Positions 1-7,839 are shown, counted from the first letter of the stretch. The stretch is DNA of 64,000 nucleotides from Streptomyces jeddahensis (GCF_001642995.1 NZ_LOHS01000081.1:1-64000), one strand, 5' to 3'. The notes: generated by a model not told the origin, from the sequence alone. A program made the numbers and translations.

Positions 1-10
1 CGCCGCTCCC

Positions 11-53
11 GTTGTGGGCAATCGTTCCGCAGGGCGGAACGGGTGGGCACAAC
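11..53 (+). repeat. Dispersed Streptomyces intergenic repeat, copy A (short form)
   Basis: GTTGTG at 11-16 pairs with CACAAC at 48-53 and encloses a perfect hairpin CGTTCCGC-agg-GCGGAACG (23-41). The flank that follows (acgacgtacggtgcc) recurs after the copy at 32085. Four further copies lie in this window (7936, 28844 reversed, 32085, 62364). It is noncoding and intergenic. Confidence 0.75.
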
Positions 54-198
54 CCACGACGTACGGTGCCCTCGCGTCGTACCCGGACCCCGTCTCAGGG
101 CGGCGCCCAACGCAGAAGGCCCACGGCCAGTCCCGTCAGGGACGTCTCCGGGTCCAACCCTGATGACCGGCGCCGCGAGGCATGTGACCATCGGTGGC

Positions 199-1494
199 AT
201 GCCGGAAGCCGCCGCCCCCACCACCGCCCCGCGCCCCCTCCGCAAGCTCTACCGCAGCAGCGACGGCCGCTGGCTCGGCGGAGTGGCGAGGGGCCTCGCC
301 GGGCACCTCGGCCTGCCCGTCGGCTGGGTGCGGCTCGTCTTCGTCGGCCTGTTCATGGCGGACGGCCTGGGCGCCCTGCTCTACGCGGCGTTCTGGTTCT
401 TCGTCCCGCTCGGCGTCGGCGGCGTCGACGCCGAGCGCCCCCCGGCGGTCACCACGGAGACGGCCCCCGACGGTCGCCGCAGACTCGTGGCCCGCAAACC
501 GGACAAGGGCCAGATCGTCGCCCTCCTCGCCATGGTCGTCGTGGCCATGGTCTTCGTCGGCAACGTCGACCTGGGCGGCCCCGCCAAGGCGTACCTGTGG
601 CCGGCCCTGCTGGTGGGCGCCGGTGTCGCCCTGGTCTGGCGGCAGGCGGACAACGCGCGGCGGGCCCGCTGGATGGAGGTCGGCCGGCGCCGCCGCACCC
701 TGACCCTCCTGCGCTCGGCGGCGGGCGTCCTGCTCGTCGGCACCGGAGTCACCGGCATCTTCGTGCTGCAGGGCTCGGCCGAGCACCTCGGCTCCGTGCT
801 CCAGGCGGCGCTCGCCGTCCTGGTCGGCATAGCCCTGCTCGCCGGTCCCTATCTCGTCCGCATGACCCAGGACCTGTCCGAGGAACGGCTGATGCGTATC
901 CGCGCACAGGAGCGGGCGGAGGTCGCCGCACACGTGCACGACTCGGTCCTGCACACGCTGACGCTGATCCAGCGCAGCGCCGAGAACCCCGGCGAGGTCC
1001 GGCGCCTGGCCCGCGCACAGGAGCGCGACCTGCGCGCCTGGCTGTACAAACCGGAGGGTTACGGCAAGTCCGCGGAAGACGCAGCCGAGGAGCCGGACAC
1101 GCTCGCCGAGGCGGTACGGCGCAACGCCGCCGAGGTCGAGGACAAGCACGGCGTCCCCATCGAGGTCGTGGTCGTCGGGGACTGCCCGCTCGACGAGAAA
1201 CTGGGCGCACAGATGCAGGCCGCGCGGGAAGCAATGGTGAACGCCGCCAAGTACGGTGGCGAGGGCGGGGCGGTACAGGTCTATGCCGAGGTCGAGGACG
1301 GGACCGTCTTTGTGTCGGTCCGGGACCGGGGGCCGGGCTTCGATCTCGACTCCGTCCCCGAGGACCGGATGGGCGTACGAGAATCGATCATCGGCCGTAT
1401 GCAGCGCAACGGCGGTACGGCGCGGTTGCGTGCCGTGCCGGGCGGCGGCACCGAGGTCGAGCTGACCATGGAGAGGGCGGAGAAGACGTCATGA
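199..1494 (+). CDS. PspC-domain sensor histidine kinase
   Basis: Membrane sensor kinase of a two-component pair; it should autophosphorylate and pass phosphate to the response regulator whose ATG overlaps its stop (ATGA). Residues about 14-75 are a PspC domain (RKLYRSSDGRWLGGVARGLA) with a hydrophobic segment, followed by further membrane segments up to about residue 225. The HisKA_3-type dimerisation helix has AHVHDSVLHTL with His247 as the likely phosphoacceptor. The ATPase has an N box (AAREAMVNAAKYG) and a G box (DRGPGF). The fusion of PspC to a kinase suggests envelope-stress sensing, which is inference. The start is uncertain: ATG 163, GTG 184 and ATG 199 are in frame and none has a convincing ribosome site; 199 is chosen because the conserved domain begins soon after. 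Confidence 0.88.
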   Translation: MPEAAAPTTAPRPLRKLYRSSDGRWLGGVARGLAGHLGLPVGWVRLVFVGLFMADGLGALLYAAFWFFVPLGVGGVDAERPPAVTTETAPDGRRRLVARKPDKGQIVALLAMVVVAMVFVGNVDLGGPAKAYLWPALLVGAGVALVWRQADNARRARWMEVGRRRRTLTLLRSAAGVLLVGTGVTGIFVLQGSAEHLGSVLQAALAVLVGIALLAGPYLVRMTQDLSEERLMRIRAQERAEVAAHVHDSVLHTLTLIQRSAENPGEVRRLARAQERDLRAWLYKPEGYGKSAEDAAEEPDTLAEAVRRNAAEVEDKHGVPIEVVVVGDCPLDEKLGAQMQAAREAMVNAAKYGGEGGAVQVYAEVEDGTVFVSVRDRGPGFDLDSVPEDRMGVRESIIGRMQRNGGTARLRAVPGGGTEVELTMERAEKTS

Positions 1495-2225
1495 GCGACG
1501 TGGCGGGGGCGAACGAGCCGATCGGGACGAACGATCCTGCGGAGCCTGCCGCGGGCGCGGCCGGGCGTCGCGTACGGGTCGTCCTGGTCGACGACCACCG
1601 TATGTTCCGCACGGGAGTCCAGGCCGAGATCGGCCAGACCGAGCAGACCGGGGTCGAGGTGGTCGGCGAGGCCGCCGACGTCGACCAGGCGGTCGCGGTC
1701 ATCACCGCGACGCGCCCGGAGGTGGTGCTGCTCGACGTGCATCTGCCCGGTGGCGGAGGCGTCGAGGTGCTGCGGCGCTGTGCCTCCCTGATGGCCGACG
1801 CGGAGCGGCCCGTCCGGTTCCTGGCGCTGTCCGTCTCGGACGCCGCCGAGGACGTCATCGGCGTCATCCGCGGCGGCGCACGCGGCTATGTCACCAAGAC
1901 CATCACCGGCAGCGATCTGGTCGATTCGATCTTCCGCGTGCAGGAGGGCGACGCGGTCTTCTCACCGCGTCTGGCCGGCTTCGTCCTCGACGCGTTCGCG
2001 TCCACCGACGCTCCGCCGGTCGACGAGGACCTGGACCGCCTCACCCAGCGCGAACGCGAGGTGCTGCGGCTCATCGCCCGCGGCTATGCGTACAAGGAGA
2101 TCGCCAAGCAGTTGTTCATCTCCGTGAAGACGGTCGAGTCGCACGTCTCGGCGGTGCTGCGCAAACTCCAGCTCTCCAACCGCCACGAACTGACCCGCTG
2201 GGCCACAGCACGCCGCCTGGTCTGA
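1491..2225 (+). CDS. LuxR/NarL-family response regulator
   Basis: DNA-binding partner of the preceding kinase, 244 residues. The receiver domain spans about residues 28-150, with acidic pair D34/D35, phosphoacceptor D82 (VVLLDVHLPGG) and the conserved lysine in YVTKT. The C-terminal LuxR helix-turn-helix begins at LTQREREVLRLIARG and contains SVKTVESHVSAVLRKL. The gene starts inside the kinase stop codon, so the two should be translationally coupled. The 25-residue N-terminal extension is Ala/Pro/Asp-rich and probably disordered. Targets cannot be read from the sequence. Confidence 0.93.
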   Translation: MSDVAGANEPIGTNDPAEPAAGAAGRRVRVVLVDDHRMFRTGVQAEIGQTEQTGVEVVGEAADVDQAVAVITATRPEVVLLDVHLPGGGGVEVLRRCASLMADAERPVRFLALSVSDAAEDVIGVIRGGARGYVTKTITGSDLVDSIFRVQEGDAVFSPRLAGFVLDAFASTDAPPVDEDLDRLTQREREVLRLIARGYAYKEIAKQLFISVKTVESHVSAVLRKLQLSNRHELTRWATARRLV

Positions 2226-2230
2226 CCAGC

Positions 2231-2285
2231 CGCGCCCCTGAAGGGGCGCGGGGAACTGCGCGACCAGCCACGACGGCGCCGCAGA
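2231..2285. repeat. Common Streptomyces intergenic repeat with terminator hairpin
   Basis: Perfect 8-bp stem CGCGCCCC-TGAA-GGGGCGCG (2231-2250) right after the response regulator stop, followed by the tail ggaactgcgcgaccagccac, which I recognise from many Streptomyces intergenic regions. It probably terminates the two-component operon and the convergent Ku operon. Confidence 0.7.
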
Positions 2286-2329
2286 TGATCGACGGCCCAT
2301 CGCGGCAAACGGCACTCCCAGCGGAGCGT

Positions 2330-2653
2330 TCAGCTGCCGAGCGCCCTCTTCAGCTCCGCCTTGTTCATGCTGGAGCGCCCGTCGATGTTGCGCCGCTTCG
2401 CCTCCGCGTACAGCTGGTCGTACGTCGGTTCCTGCGAGCCGGAGCGGGACCGCTCTCCGCCGCGCTTGGACGGGGACTTGTCCTGCGTAGAACTGCGGCT
2501 GGCGGTGCGGGACTCGCCGGATTGCGCGCGTTCCTTGTTCACCGTGCGGGCCGCGATCTCCTTGGCTCGCTTCGTGCTCTCTCCGCGCTGTTCGGCACTC
2601 TCCTTGATGTGCTCGTACTGGCGCTCTCGTTTCTGGCTGGATCCTCTTGGCAT
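2330..2653 (-). CDS. Small basic protein with Rho-N/SAP-like C-terminal motif
   Basis: 107 residues. The start is ATG 2653 (MPRGSSQKRERQYEHIKE); an in-frame GTG at 2662 is the alternative, and both sit behind AGGTGAAG. Residues 1-75 are highly charged and probably disordered. The C-terminal part (TYDQLYAEAKRRNIDGRSSM, then NKAELKRALG) is a helix-extended-loop-helix motif of the Rho-N/SAP type, as in proteins annotated as plasmid stabilisation proteins. It closely resembles the tail of the Ku protein encoded immediately upstream (ELYERATEIGVPGRSRMNRE). The gap to Ku is about 22 bases on the same strand, so co-transcription is likely. A nucleic-acid-binding accessory role is inference. Confidence 0.75.
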   Translation of the reverse strand: MPRGSSQKRERQYEHIKESAEQRGESTKRAKEIAARTVNKERAQSGESRTASRSSTQDKSPSKRGGERSRSGSQEPTYDQLYAEAKRRNIDGRSSMNKAELKRALGS

Positions 2654-2675
2654 GATCTTCACCTATCTGTCTCTC

Positions 2676-3695
2676 TCAGGCGGCTTTCTTCCGCCGAGTG
2701 GCCTTGCTCAAGGCGTCGATGAGTTCTTCGCGGTTCATCCGGGAACGGCCCGGAACCCCGATTTCCGTGGCCCGCTCGTAAAGCTCTTCCTTCTTCATTC
2801 TCCTCAGTTCCGGCCCCGCTTCCCGCTTCGCTTTCCGGACGGCCGACGGACTGCCGCCGGCAGCCTTCTTGCGTCCTTTACCGCCGGCCCTTTCCCCGGC
2901 CCGGTCGATGCTGGCCTGAAGGGCCTGCATGAGGTCTACGACATTGGTGGCCTCGGGAGGCGCCTGCGCGACCGCGGTCTCCTCGCCCTGGCGCTTGGCC
3001 TCGACGAGTTCCGCCACCTTCTCCTCGTACGTGTCCCGGTATTCCTCCGGATTCCAGTCGACCGAAAGACCGTCGATGAGGCGTAGCGCAAGGTCCACTT
3101 CCTTCCCGGATTCCTTGCCGGACAGATCCATACCTTCCGGCAGGCCGGGCACGGTCTCCTGCGGATCGCGTATTTCGTCGGCCCAGTGCATGGTCTGCAG
3201 GACGAGGACGCCGGGCTGGGCCCGCACGGCCGTCAGATACTGCTTGCTGCGCATCACGAACGTGGCGATCCCGGCACGGTTCGATCTCTCCAGGGCCGTG
3301 CGCAGCAGCTGGTAGACCTTCACGTACTCCTTGCCGCGCGGCCCCAGGTAGTAGGTCCTGTCGAAGTACACCGGCTCCACGTCGTTCAGGTCCACGAAGC
3401 CGCTGATCTCCACCAGCTGGGACTTTCCGGGGGCGATCCGGTCGAGCTCCTCGCGCTCGACGACGACGTACTCCGCGCCCTCCTCCTCGTCGCCGAGCGG
3501 GTACCCCTTGACGGTGTTCTCAAAGGGCACCTCCCGGCCCGTGCGCTCGTTGACCCGCTTGTTGCGGACCCGGTCGGAGGTGCCGCGCTGCAGCAGGCGG
3601 AAGTGCGTGGTGTGGTCCTCGATGGCCGTGTACAGCGATACGGGGACCGTCACCAGGCCGAAGCTGAGGACGCCCGACCAGATCGCTCGCGCCAT
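2676..3695 (-). CDS. ku: Ku protein, non-homologous end joining
   Basis: Bacterial Ku homodimer that binds DNA double-strand ends and recruits the LigD ligase. It begins MARAIWSGVLSFGLVTVPVS, the typical Ku N-terminus, with the core beta-barrel over about residues 1-250. The tail (about 255-339) is Lys/Arg-rich and ends in a Rho-N/SAP-like motif, the extended DNA-binding C-terminus seen in actinobacterial Ku proteins. The start is fixed by a strong ribosome site (GGAGGTGAT) before ATG 3695. It is the second gene of a minus-strand set: SRPBCC protein, Ku, small SAP-like protein. No ligD is present in the window. Confidence 0.95.
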   Translation of the reverse strand: MARAIWSGVLSFGLVTVPVSLYTAIEDHTTHFRLLQRGTSDRVRNKRVNERTGREVPFENTVKGYPLGDEEEGAEYVVVEREELDRIAPGKSQLVEISGFVDLNDVEPVYFDRTYYLGPRGKEYVKVYQLLRTALERSNRAGIATFVMRSKQYLTAVRAQPGVLVLQTMHWADEIRDPQETVPGLPEGMDLSGKESGKEVDLALRLIDGLSVDWNPEEYRDTYEEKVAELVEAKRQGEETAVAQAPPEATNVVDLMQALQASIDRAGERAGGKGRKKAAGGSPSAVRKAKREAGPELRRMKKEELYERATEIGVPGRSRMNREELIDALSKATRRKKAA

Positions 3696-3736
3696 CGCGG
3701 ATCACCTCCGTTCCGCGTCGGGAGAACGAGAAGCGG

Positions 3737-4198
3737 TCAGCCCCCCGGAGTGATCCGGCCGCGCCAGGCGCCCGTTTCGTGGCCGCGCTCCTCGATGTAG
3801 TGCTTGAAGCGCTTCAGGTCACCCTTGGCCCGGCGGCTGATGATGCCCGCCATGTCGGCGGTCTTCTCCGCGACACCATGGGGCTCGACGTCAAGGGCGA
3901 GGTTGATCCGGGTGTGCGTGTCGTCGAGGCGCTGGAAGGTCACCACGCCCTTCTGCTTCACCTCGCCGGACGTGGTGCGCCAGGCGACCCTTTCGTCGGG
4001 GAGCTGGTCGACGATTTCCGTGTCGAACTCCCTGCGGGCCCCGGCGACATTCGTCACCCAGTGGTTGTGCCGGTCGTCGATCTGCCTGACCTGTTCCACG
4101 CCTTCCATGAAATTCGGGAACTCCTCGAACTGCGTCCACTGGTTGTACGCGGTGTGCAGCGGGACGTCCACGTCGACAGACTCCATGGTCGTGCTCAT
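3737..4198 (-). CDS. SRPBCC-family (polyketide cyclase/dehydrase-like) protein
   Basis: 153 residues with the START/Bet v1-like (SRPBCC) pattern: N-terminal STTMESVDVDVPLHTAYNQW, FPNFMEGVEQV near residue 30, and a charged C-terminal helix (RRAKGDLKRFKHYIEERG). These proteins bind hydrophobic ligands; ligand and reaction are unknown here. A good ribosome site (AAAGGAGG) precedes ATG 4198. It lies 41 bases upstream of ku on the same strand, so the two are likely co-transcribed. Nothing in the sequence shows whether it contributes to end joining. Confidence 0.85.
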   Translation of the reverse strand: MSTTMESVDVDVPLHTAYNQWTQFEEFPNFMEGVEQVRQIDDRHNHWVTNVAGARREFDTEIVDQLPDERVAWRTTSGEVKQKGVVTFQRLDDTHTRINLALDVEPHGVAEKTADMAGIISRRAKGDLKRFKHYIEERGHETGAWRGRITPGG

Positions 4199-4221
4199 GG
4201 GGTGTCTCCTCCTTTCGGCGG

Positions 4222-4258
4222 GGACCGCTCCGGCGATCCTGGACCGCTCCGGCGATCC
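4222..4258. repeat. 18-bp tandem duplication upstream of the SRPBCC-Ku operon
   Basis: Two exact copies of ggaccgctccggcgatcc (4222-4239 and 4241-4258), separated by one base, 24-60 bases upstream of the SRPBCC start. They lie in the presumed 5' leader or promoter and could be a duplicated regulator site or a neutral duplication. Confidence 0.7.
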
Positions 4259-4480
4259 CCCTGAGCAACGGGAATCGTCGGTATTCGGCTTCCCCTAAGA
4301 GGAGGGCCTAACCAAGTGGGCTTGTCCTTGTTCGCGTCGATATGCGCCGGGGGGTATGGGGCGCGGATGCGCTTACGGCGGCTCTGCCGCAGTCGTCACC
4401 GGCGCCGCTCCGCCCCCCGGTGCCGTCGCGCTACGCCTCCGCGCCATCGCCGCTACGCCACCCGCGCCGTCGCGTCGCCA

Positions 4481-5539
4481 CTACGCCACCCGCGTCGCCC
4501 CCGCGAACGGCATCTGGTCGATGGGTGCGATCCGTACCGGTGCGCTCGGGTTCGGGGCATGGATCATCCGGCCATTGCCCACGTAGATGCCGACATGGCT
4601 CACGCTCGAGTAGAAGAAGACCAGATCACCCGGGCGCAGTTCGGAGCGCGGGATGCGCCGGCCCGCGTCGATCTGGGCATACGTCGTGCGGGGCAGGGAG
4701 ACGCCCGCCGAGCGGTACGCGGCCTGGGTGAGGCCGGAGCAGTCGAAGGCGTTCGGCCCTGTGGCGCCCCACACGTAGGGCCTGCCCAGCGCCCGGTACG
4801 CGTAGGAAATCGCCGCGCCCGCCCGGGAGTTGGGGGCGGCGACGGCCGATCCGTCGGGAAGGGCCCCCGGACCGCCGGAACCGGAGTCGCCGTACGCGCC
4901 CCCGGCCCCGAAGATTCCCTCGCGTTCGTCCGCCGAGAGGCGGTTGAGGAGCCGCTGCGCCTCGGACAGCTTCGCCGTCACCGTCTTCTTGTGCCGCTTC
5001 AGTTCCGCCTCACGGGCCTGAAGTTCGTCGAGCCGGCCGTCGGCCTCCTCGCGGAGCTGCTCGATCTGCCGGAGCTGCTTCTGGACTCCTGCGACGTCCG
5101 CGGCCTGGCGGTGCCCGGCGCGCTCTGCAAGCGCCGCGCGCTCCAGGTACTGGTCGGGGTCGGAGGAGAGCGCCAGCTCCACGCCCGGGTCGAGGGCGCC
5201 TGAACGATACTGCGCAGCGGCGGCCGAACCCAGCGCACCACGCGCGGAGTTCAGCCGCTCCATCCTGCGCGCCGCCTCGTCGCGCAGCTCGTCGACTGCC
5301 TTCTCGGCCTCACCGGCCTGCTCCTTGGCGCCGTTGTACTTCTCGGTGGCGACCTCGGCCTCGTGGTAGAGCTCGTCGACCTTGGCCTTGACCTGGGCGG
5401 GGGTGAGATCCGGCGCCGCGTGACCGGTGCCGTCCAAGGCCGTCGCGGTCGCCGCTCCGGCGAGCGCGAGGGTGGTGGCGGCGGTGCGGGCCGTATGGCC
5501 GCTGAGCGAGCGCTGTCGGGGCTTGCGGTGCGCTGCCAC
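4481..5539 (-). CDS. NlpC/P60 (C40) peptidoglycan endopeptidase, paralogue 1
   Basis: Secreted cell-wall hydrolase, about 352 residues, expected to cleave peptide stems. The chosen start is GTG 5539 (VAAHRKPRQRS), with a purine-rich site upstream; longer in-frame starts lack support. It has a signal peptide ending near HAAPDLTP, a long alpha-helical coiled-coil region (about 45-190), then NlpC/P60. Catalytic Cys is in NAFDCSGLTQAAY, His in SVSHVGIYVGNG, and the third polar residue is in MIHAPN. It is paralogous to the gene at 6378-7562: same architecture, matching catalytic motifs and the same KVDDLY-type start to the coiled coil. Its leader has no riboswitch signature but does have a 13-bp GC hairpin. 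Confidence 0.93.
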   Translation of the reverse strand: MAAHRKPRQRSLSGHTARTAATTLALAGAATATALDGTGHAAPDLTPAQVKAKVDELYHEAEVATEKYNGAKEQAGEAEKAVDELRDEAARRMERLNSARGALGSAAAAQYRSGALDPGVELALSSDPDQYLERAALAERAGHRQAADVAGVQKQLRQIEQLREEADGRLDELQAREAELKRHKKTVTAKLSEAQRLLNRLSADEREGIFGAGGAYGDSGSGGPGALPDGSAVAAPNSRAGAAISYAYRALGRPYVWGATGPNAFDCSGLTQAAYRSAGVSLPRTTYAQIDAGRRIPRSELRPGDLVFFYSSVSHVGIYVGNGRMIHAPNPSAPVRIAPIDQMPFAGATRVA

Positions 5540-5598
5540 GGGGCTCCACGTCCTTCCGGGGGCGTGCGGCCGCCGAGGGAACCGCGGTGGGGACGGGT

Positions 5599-5641
5599 GT
5601 CCGGCGGCGGCCCGCACAGGGGGAGCGCGCCGCCGCCGGAC
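5599..5641 (-). promoter_or_regulatory. Long GC hairpin in the leader of the NlpC/P60 gene
   Basis: Perfect 13-bp inverted repeat GTCCGGCGGCGGC / GCCGCCGCCGGAC (5599-5611 and 5629-5641) with a 17-base loop, 60 bases upstream of GTG 5539. It should be stable in RNA. It could be an attenuator, a leader element or a terminator for upstream transcription; I do not recognise a riboswitch class. Confidence 0.45.
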
Positions 5642-5902
5642 CTTCTCGGCGGAGGTGTCCGACTGCCGCCCCTGGCCCGGGCGGCGGTGGGGAGCCGGGC
5701 ACCTGGGGAAGCACGCTAAACCCGCCCGTCGCCGACTGGTGACGCGATGTGCGCAACTGGCCGGAGTGGACTGTCCAGTGTCTGTATGTGACCGCGGGCC
5801 CGACAGGCCGCCGCCCCCTTGCCGTACGCCTGTGACCGTTGCGCCGCAAGGGGCACCCCTGCCCGGAGGACGGTGCTACCGGCCCGGTTAGGCTCCGGCC
5901 TC

Positions 5903-6256
5903 ATGGACGTACTCATCCATCTCTTCGTCGGCCTGCACATCATCGGTATCGCCTCGCTCCTGGGAGGTTTTCTCACCCAGATGAAGGCGATGGGCGAGGG
6001 CACCGCCCGGTTCGGCCCGGCGATGCTGCACGGCGCGCTCACGATGCTCGTCACGGGCGTGATCCTGGTCGGCCTCAACCAGGCCGACGACCAGCCGGTC
6101 AACAACATAAAGATCGGCGTGAAGCTGGCGCTGCTGATCGTGATCCTCGGGCTCGTGTACGTGAAGCGCGACGAGGAGACGGTGGACAAGAGGGCGTTCG
6201 GCCTGGTGGGTCTGGCGACCATGGCGAACGTGTTCATCGCGGTTCTGTGGACCTGA
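5903..6256 (+). CDS. Small integral membrane protein (four helices)
   Basis: 117 residues with four predicted membrane helices: about 4-25 (IHLFVGLHIIGIASLLGGFL), 42-62, 73-90 (VKLALLIVILGLVYV) and 100-117. No catalytic motif is visible. Family members I know of are annotated only as integral membrane proteins. ATG 5903 follows a TAGGCT -10-like hexamer (5889-5894) at a distance that fits a leaderless transcript; no ribosome site is present. It is convergent with the NlpC/P60 gene at 6378, with a strong shared terminator between them. Confidence 0.8.
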   Translation: MDVLIHLFVGLHIIGIASLLGGFLTQMKAMGEGTARFGPAMLHGALTMLVTGVILVGLNQADDQPVNNIKIGVKLALLIVILGLVYVKRDEETVDKRAFGLVGLATMANVFIAVLWT

Positions 6257-6322
6257 CGGACCAGACGGACCTGACGCATCCTGTGGATCTGACGGACGCG
6301 ACGCATCCCGTGGACCCGACGC

Positions 6323-6360
6323 AGCAGGGGGTCTGGGGCCGAAGCCCCAGACCCCCTGCT
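6323..6360. terminator. Bidirectional hairpin terminator
   Basis: Perfect 17-bp stem (agcagggggtctggggc at 6323-6339 and its complement at 6344-6360) with a CGAA tetraloop, between convergent genes. Confidence 0.85.
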
Positions 6361-6377
6361 CCATGCTGCCGCGGCGG

Positions 6378-7562
6378 CTACACCGGCCGCACCACGCTGT
6401 GGATCGGCATGTAGTAGATCGACTCGACCCGCACGTTCGCCCCCGGCTTCGGCGCGTGGATCATCTCGCCGTTGCCGATGTAGATCCCGACGTGGCTGAT
6501 GTCGTCGTAGAAGAACACCAGGTCACCGGGCTGGGCGTTGTCGACGGAGACGGTCGTGCCGACCTTCACCTGGTCCCAGGTGGTGCGCGGCAGCGACACC
6601 CCGGCGGCCTTCCACGCGGCCTGCGTGAGCCCGGAGCAGTCGTACGAGCCGGGACCCGTGGCCCCCCAGACGTACGGCTTCCCTATCTGGGCCTCGGCGA
6701 AGTCGATGACCTTGGCGGCCAGCGCGGCGTAGCTGGAGGACCCGGTGCTGGAGCCGGCGCTGCCGGAGTCACTCCCGCTGTCGGTCCCGGAACCGGCGGT
6801 GGCCTCCTGCTCGGCCTGCTCCTGCGCCTCCTGGCGCTGCCGCTCCTCCTCGGCCTGCTGCCGTGCCAGCTCCTCCGCCTTGCGCCGGGCCTCTTCCTCC
6901 TTCTTTCGCTCGATCGCCGCGAGCCGCGCCTTCTCCTCGGCGGTCAGCTTCGACAGCAGCTCGCGCGCCTCGCTGAGCTTCTGCTGGACGTCCTGCTTGC
7001 TCGCCTTCAGGTCCGCCTGCGACTCGGTCAGCGTCTCGAGGGACTCCGTCGCCTCCTCGCGCTTCTTCGTCGTCTCGATCTGCTGCGTCTGGTAGTCGTC
7101 GACCGCTTCCTTCTGCCGGCTGGTGAGCCGGTTCATCAGCTGGCTCTGGTCGAAGTACTCCTGGGGGTCCTCGGCGAGGAGCAGCGTGGCGGTGCCGGAG
7201 ACGGCCGACCCGGTCCGGTACTGCGCGGCGGCGAACGAGCCGAGCTCCTGGCGTGCCTCGTTCAGCTTCTCGGTGCGCTCGGCCACGTCGTCGAGCAGCC
7301 CGTCGACGCGCGTGCGCTGCTGGTCGGTGCGTTCCTTGGCCGCGTTGTACTTCTGGGTGGCGACCCCCGCCTGACGGTAGAGGTCGTCCACCTTCTTCTG
7401 GACCTCTTCGAGGCTGGGCTTCGGCGCGGCGGTCGCGGCGGTCGCGGTCTGTGACATGAGCGCCACGGAGGTGAGGGCGGCGGCGGTGAAGCCGACCGCG
7501 GGGGACGTACGGAGGCCGGGGATGAGCTGGCCGGTGTTCCGCGGCTTGCGGTGCGACGCCAA
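6378..7562 (-). CDS. NlpC/P60 (C40) endopeptidase, c-di-AMP-riboswitch controlled
   Basis: Secreted peptidoglycan hydrolase, 394 residues. TTG 7562 (ASHRKPRNTGQLIPG follows) is chosen because GGAAGGAG lies about 11 bases upstream and the riboswitch ends just before it; a longer reading frame would run through the riboswitch. It has a signal peptide (LTSVALMSQTATAATA), a long coiled coil (about 50-220), an Arg/Glu/Gln-rich helix (about 195-240), a Ser/Gly linker, then NlpC/P60. Catalytic Cys is in GSYDCSGLTQAAW, His in ISHVGIYIGNGEMIHAP. Cell-wall hydrolases behind c-di-AMP riboswitches are a known actinobacterial theme (rpfA-type genes), tying expression to turgor or potassium state. Confidence 0.94.
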   Translation of the reverse strand: MASHRKPRNTGQLIPGLRTSPAVGFTAAALTSVALMSQTATAATAAPKPSLEEVQKKVDDLYRQAGVATQKYNAAKERTDQQRTRVDGLLDDVAERTEKLNEARQELGSFAAAQYRTGSAVSGTATLLLAEDPQEYFDQSQLMNRLTSRQKEAVDDYQTQQIETTKKREEATESLETLTESQADLKASKQDVQQKLSEARELLSKLTAEEKARLAAIERKKEEEARRKAEELARQQAEEERQRQEAQEQAEQEATAGSGTDSGSDSGSAGSSTGSSSYAALAAKVIDFAEAQIGKPYVWGATGPGSYDCSGLTQAAWKAAGVSLPRTTWDQVKVGTTVSVDNAQPGDLVFFYDDISHVGIYIGNGEMIHAPKPGANVRVESIYYMPIHSVVRPV

Positions 7563-7584
7563 GGGAGGCGACTCCTTCCGTGGA

Positions 7585-7763
7585 CCGCCTACCGGGTTAG
7601 CTGTCGGGTTCGGGCGGGTGGTTCGGAAGGACTGCCCTACGGTCCGTCGCCTTCTGCGCGCGGCCTGCCGCGCGCATTCGGTACCGGACCGATTCACCCC
7701 AAGATCAGAGTGGGTCCCCGGCTCCGGCTGCCGTGCGGGCGCACCGGACTCGGCGCAGGCGAC
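7585..7763 (-). ncRNA. ydaO/yuaA-type c-di-AMP riboswitch
   Basis: Read on the minus strand, the leader contains the actinobacterial ydaO signature blocks in order: GCCGAGTCCGG, GCCGGAGCCGGGGACCCA, CTTGGGGTGAATCGG, then GAACCCGACAGCTAACC and GGTAGGCGG. The ends can pair as P1 (CGCCT near 7757-7762 with AGGCG near 7587). It ends about 20 bases before the TTG start, overlapping or just preceding the ribosome site. In this class c-di-AMP usually turns expression off. Recognition is by memory of the consensus; boundaries are approximate. Confidence 0.9.
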
Positions 7764-7809
7764 CCGTCCCGGCGTCGTTCGCCGGCGGGGTACGGGCAGC
7801 CCGCCGGGC

Positions 7810-7839
7810 ACGCTAGCCAACCCGTGTGGCCCCTGTGAA
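7810..7839 (-). promoter_or_regulatory. Promoter of the riboswitch-controlled NlpC/P60 gene
   Basis: On the minus strand TTCACA (7839-7834), an 18-base spacer, then TAGCGT (7815-7810). A start near 7803 would give a leader of about 240 bases containing the whole riboswitch. The region just upstream (7840-7920) is unusually AT-rich for this genome. Confidence 0.55.

Noticed and set aside
12-1490. Arg/Gly/Pro-rich extension of the response-regulator frame
   Set aside because: It is the out-of-frame shadow of the kinase gene; real coding starts at ATG 1491.
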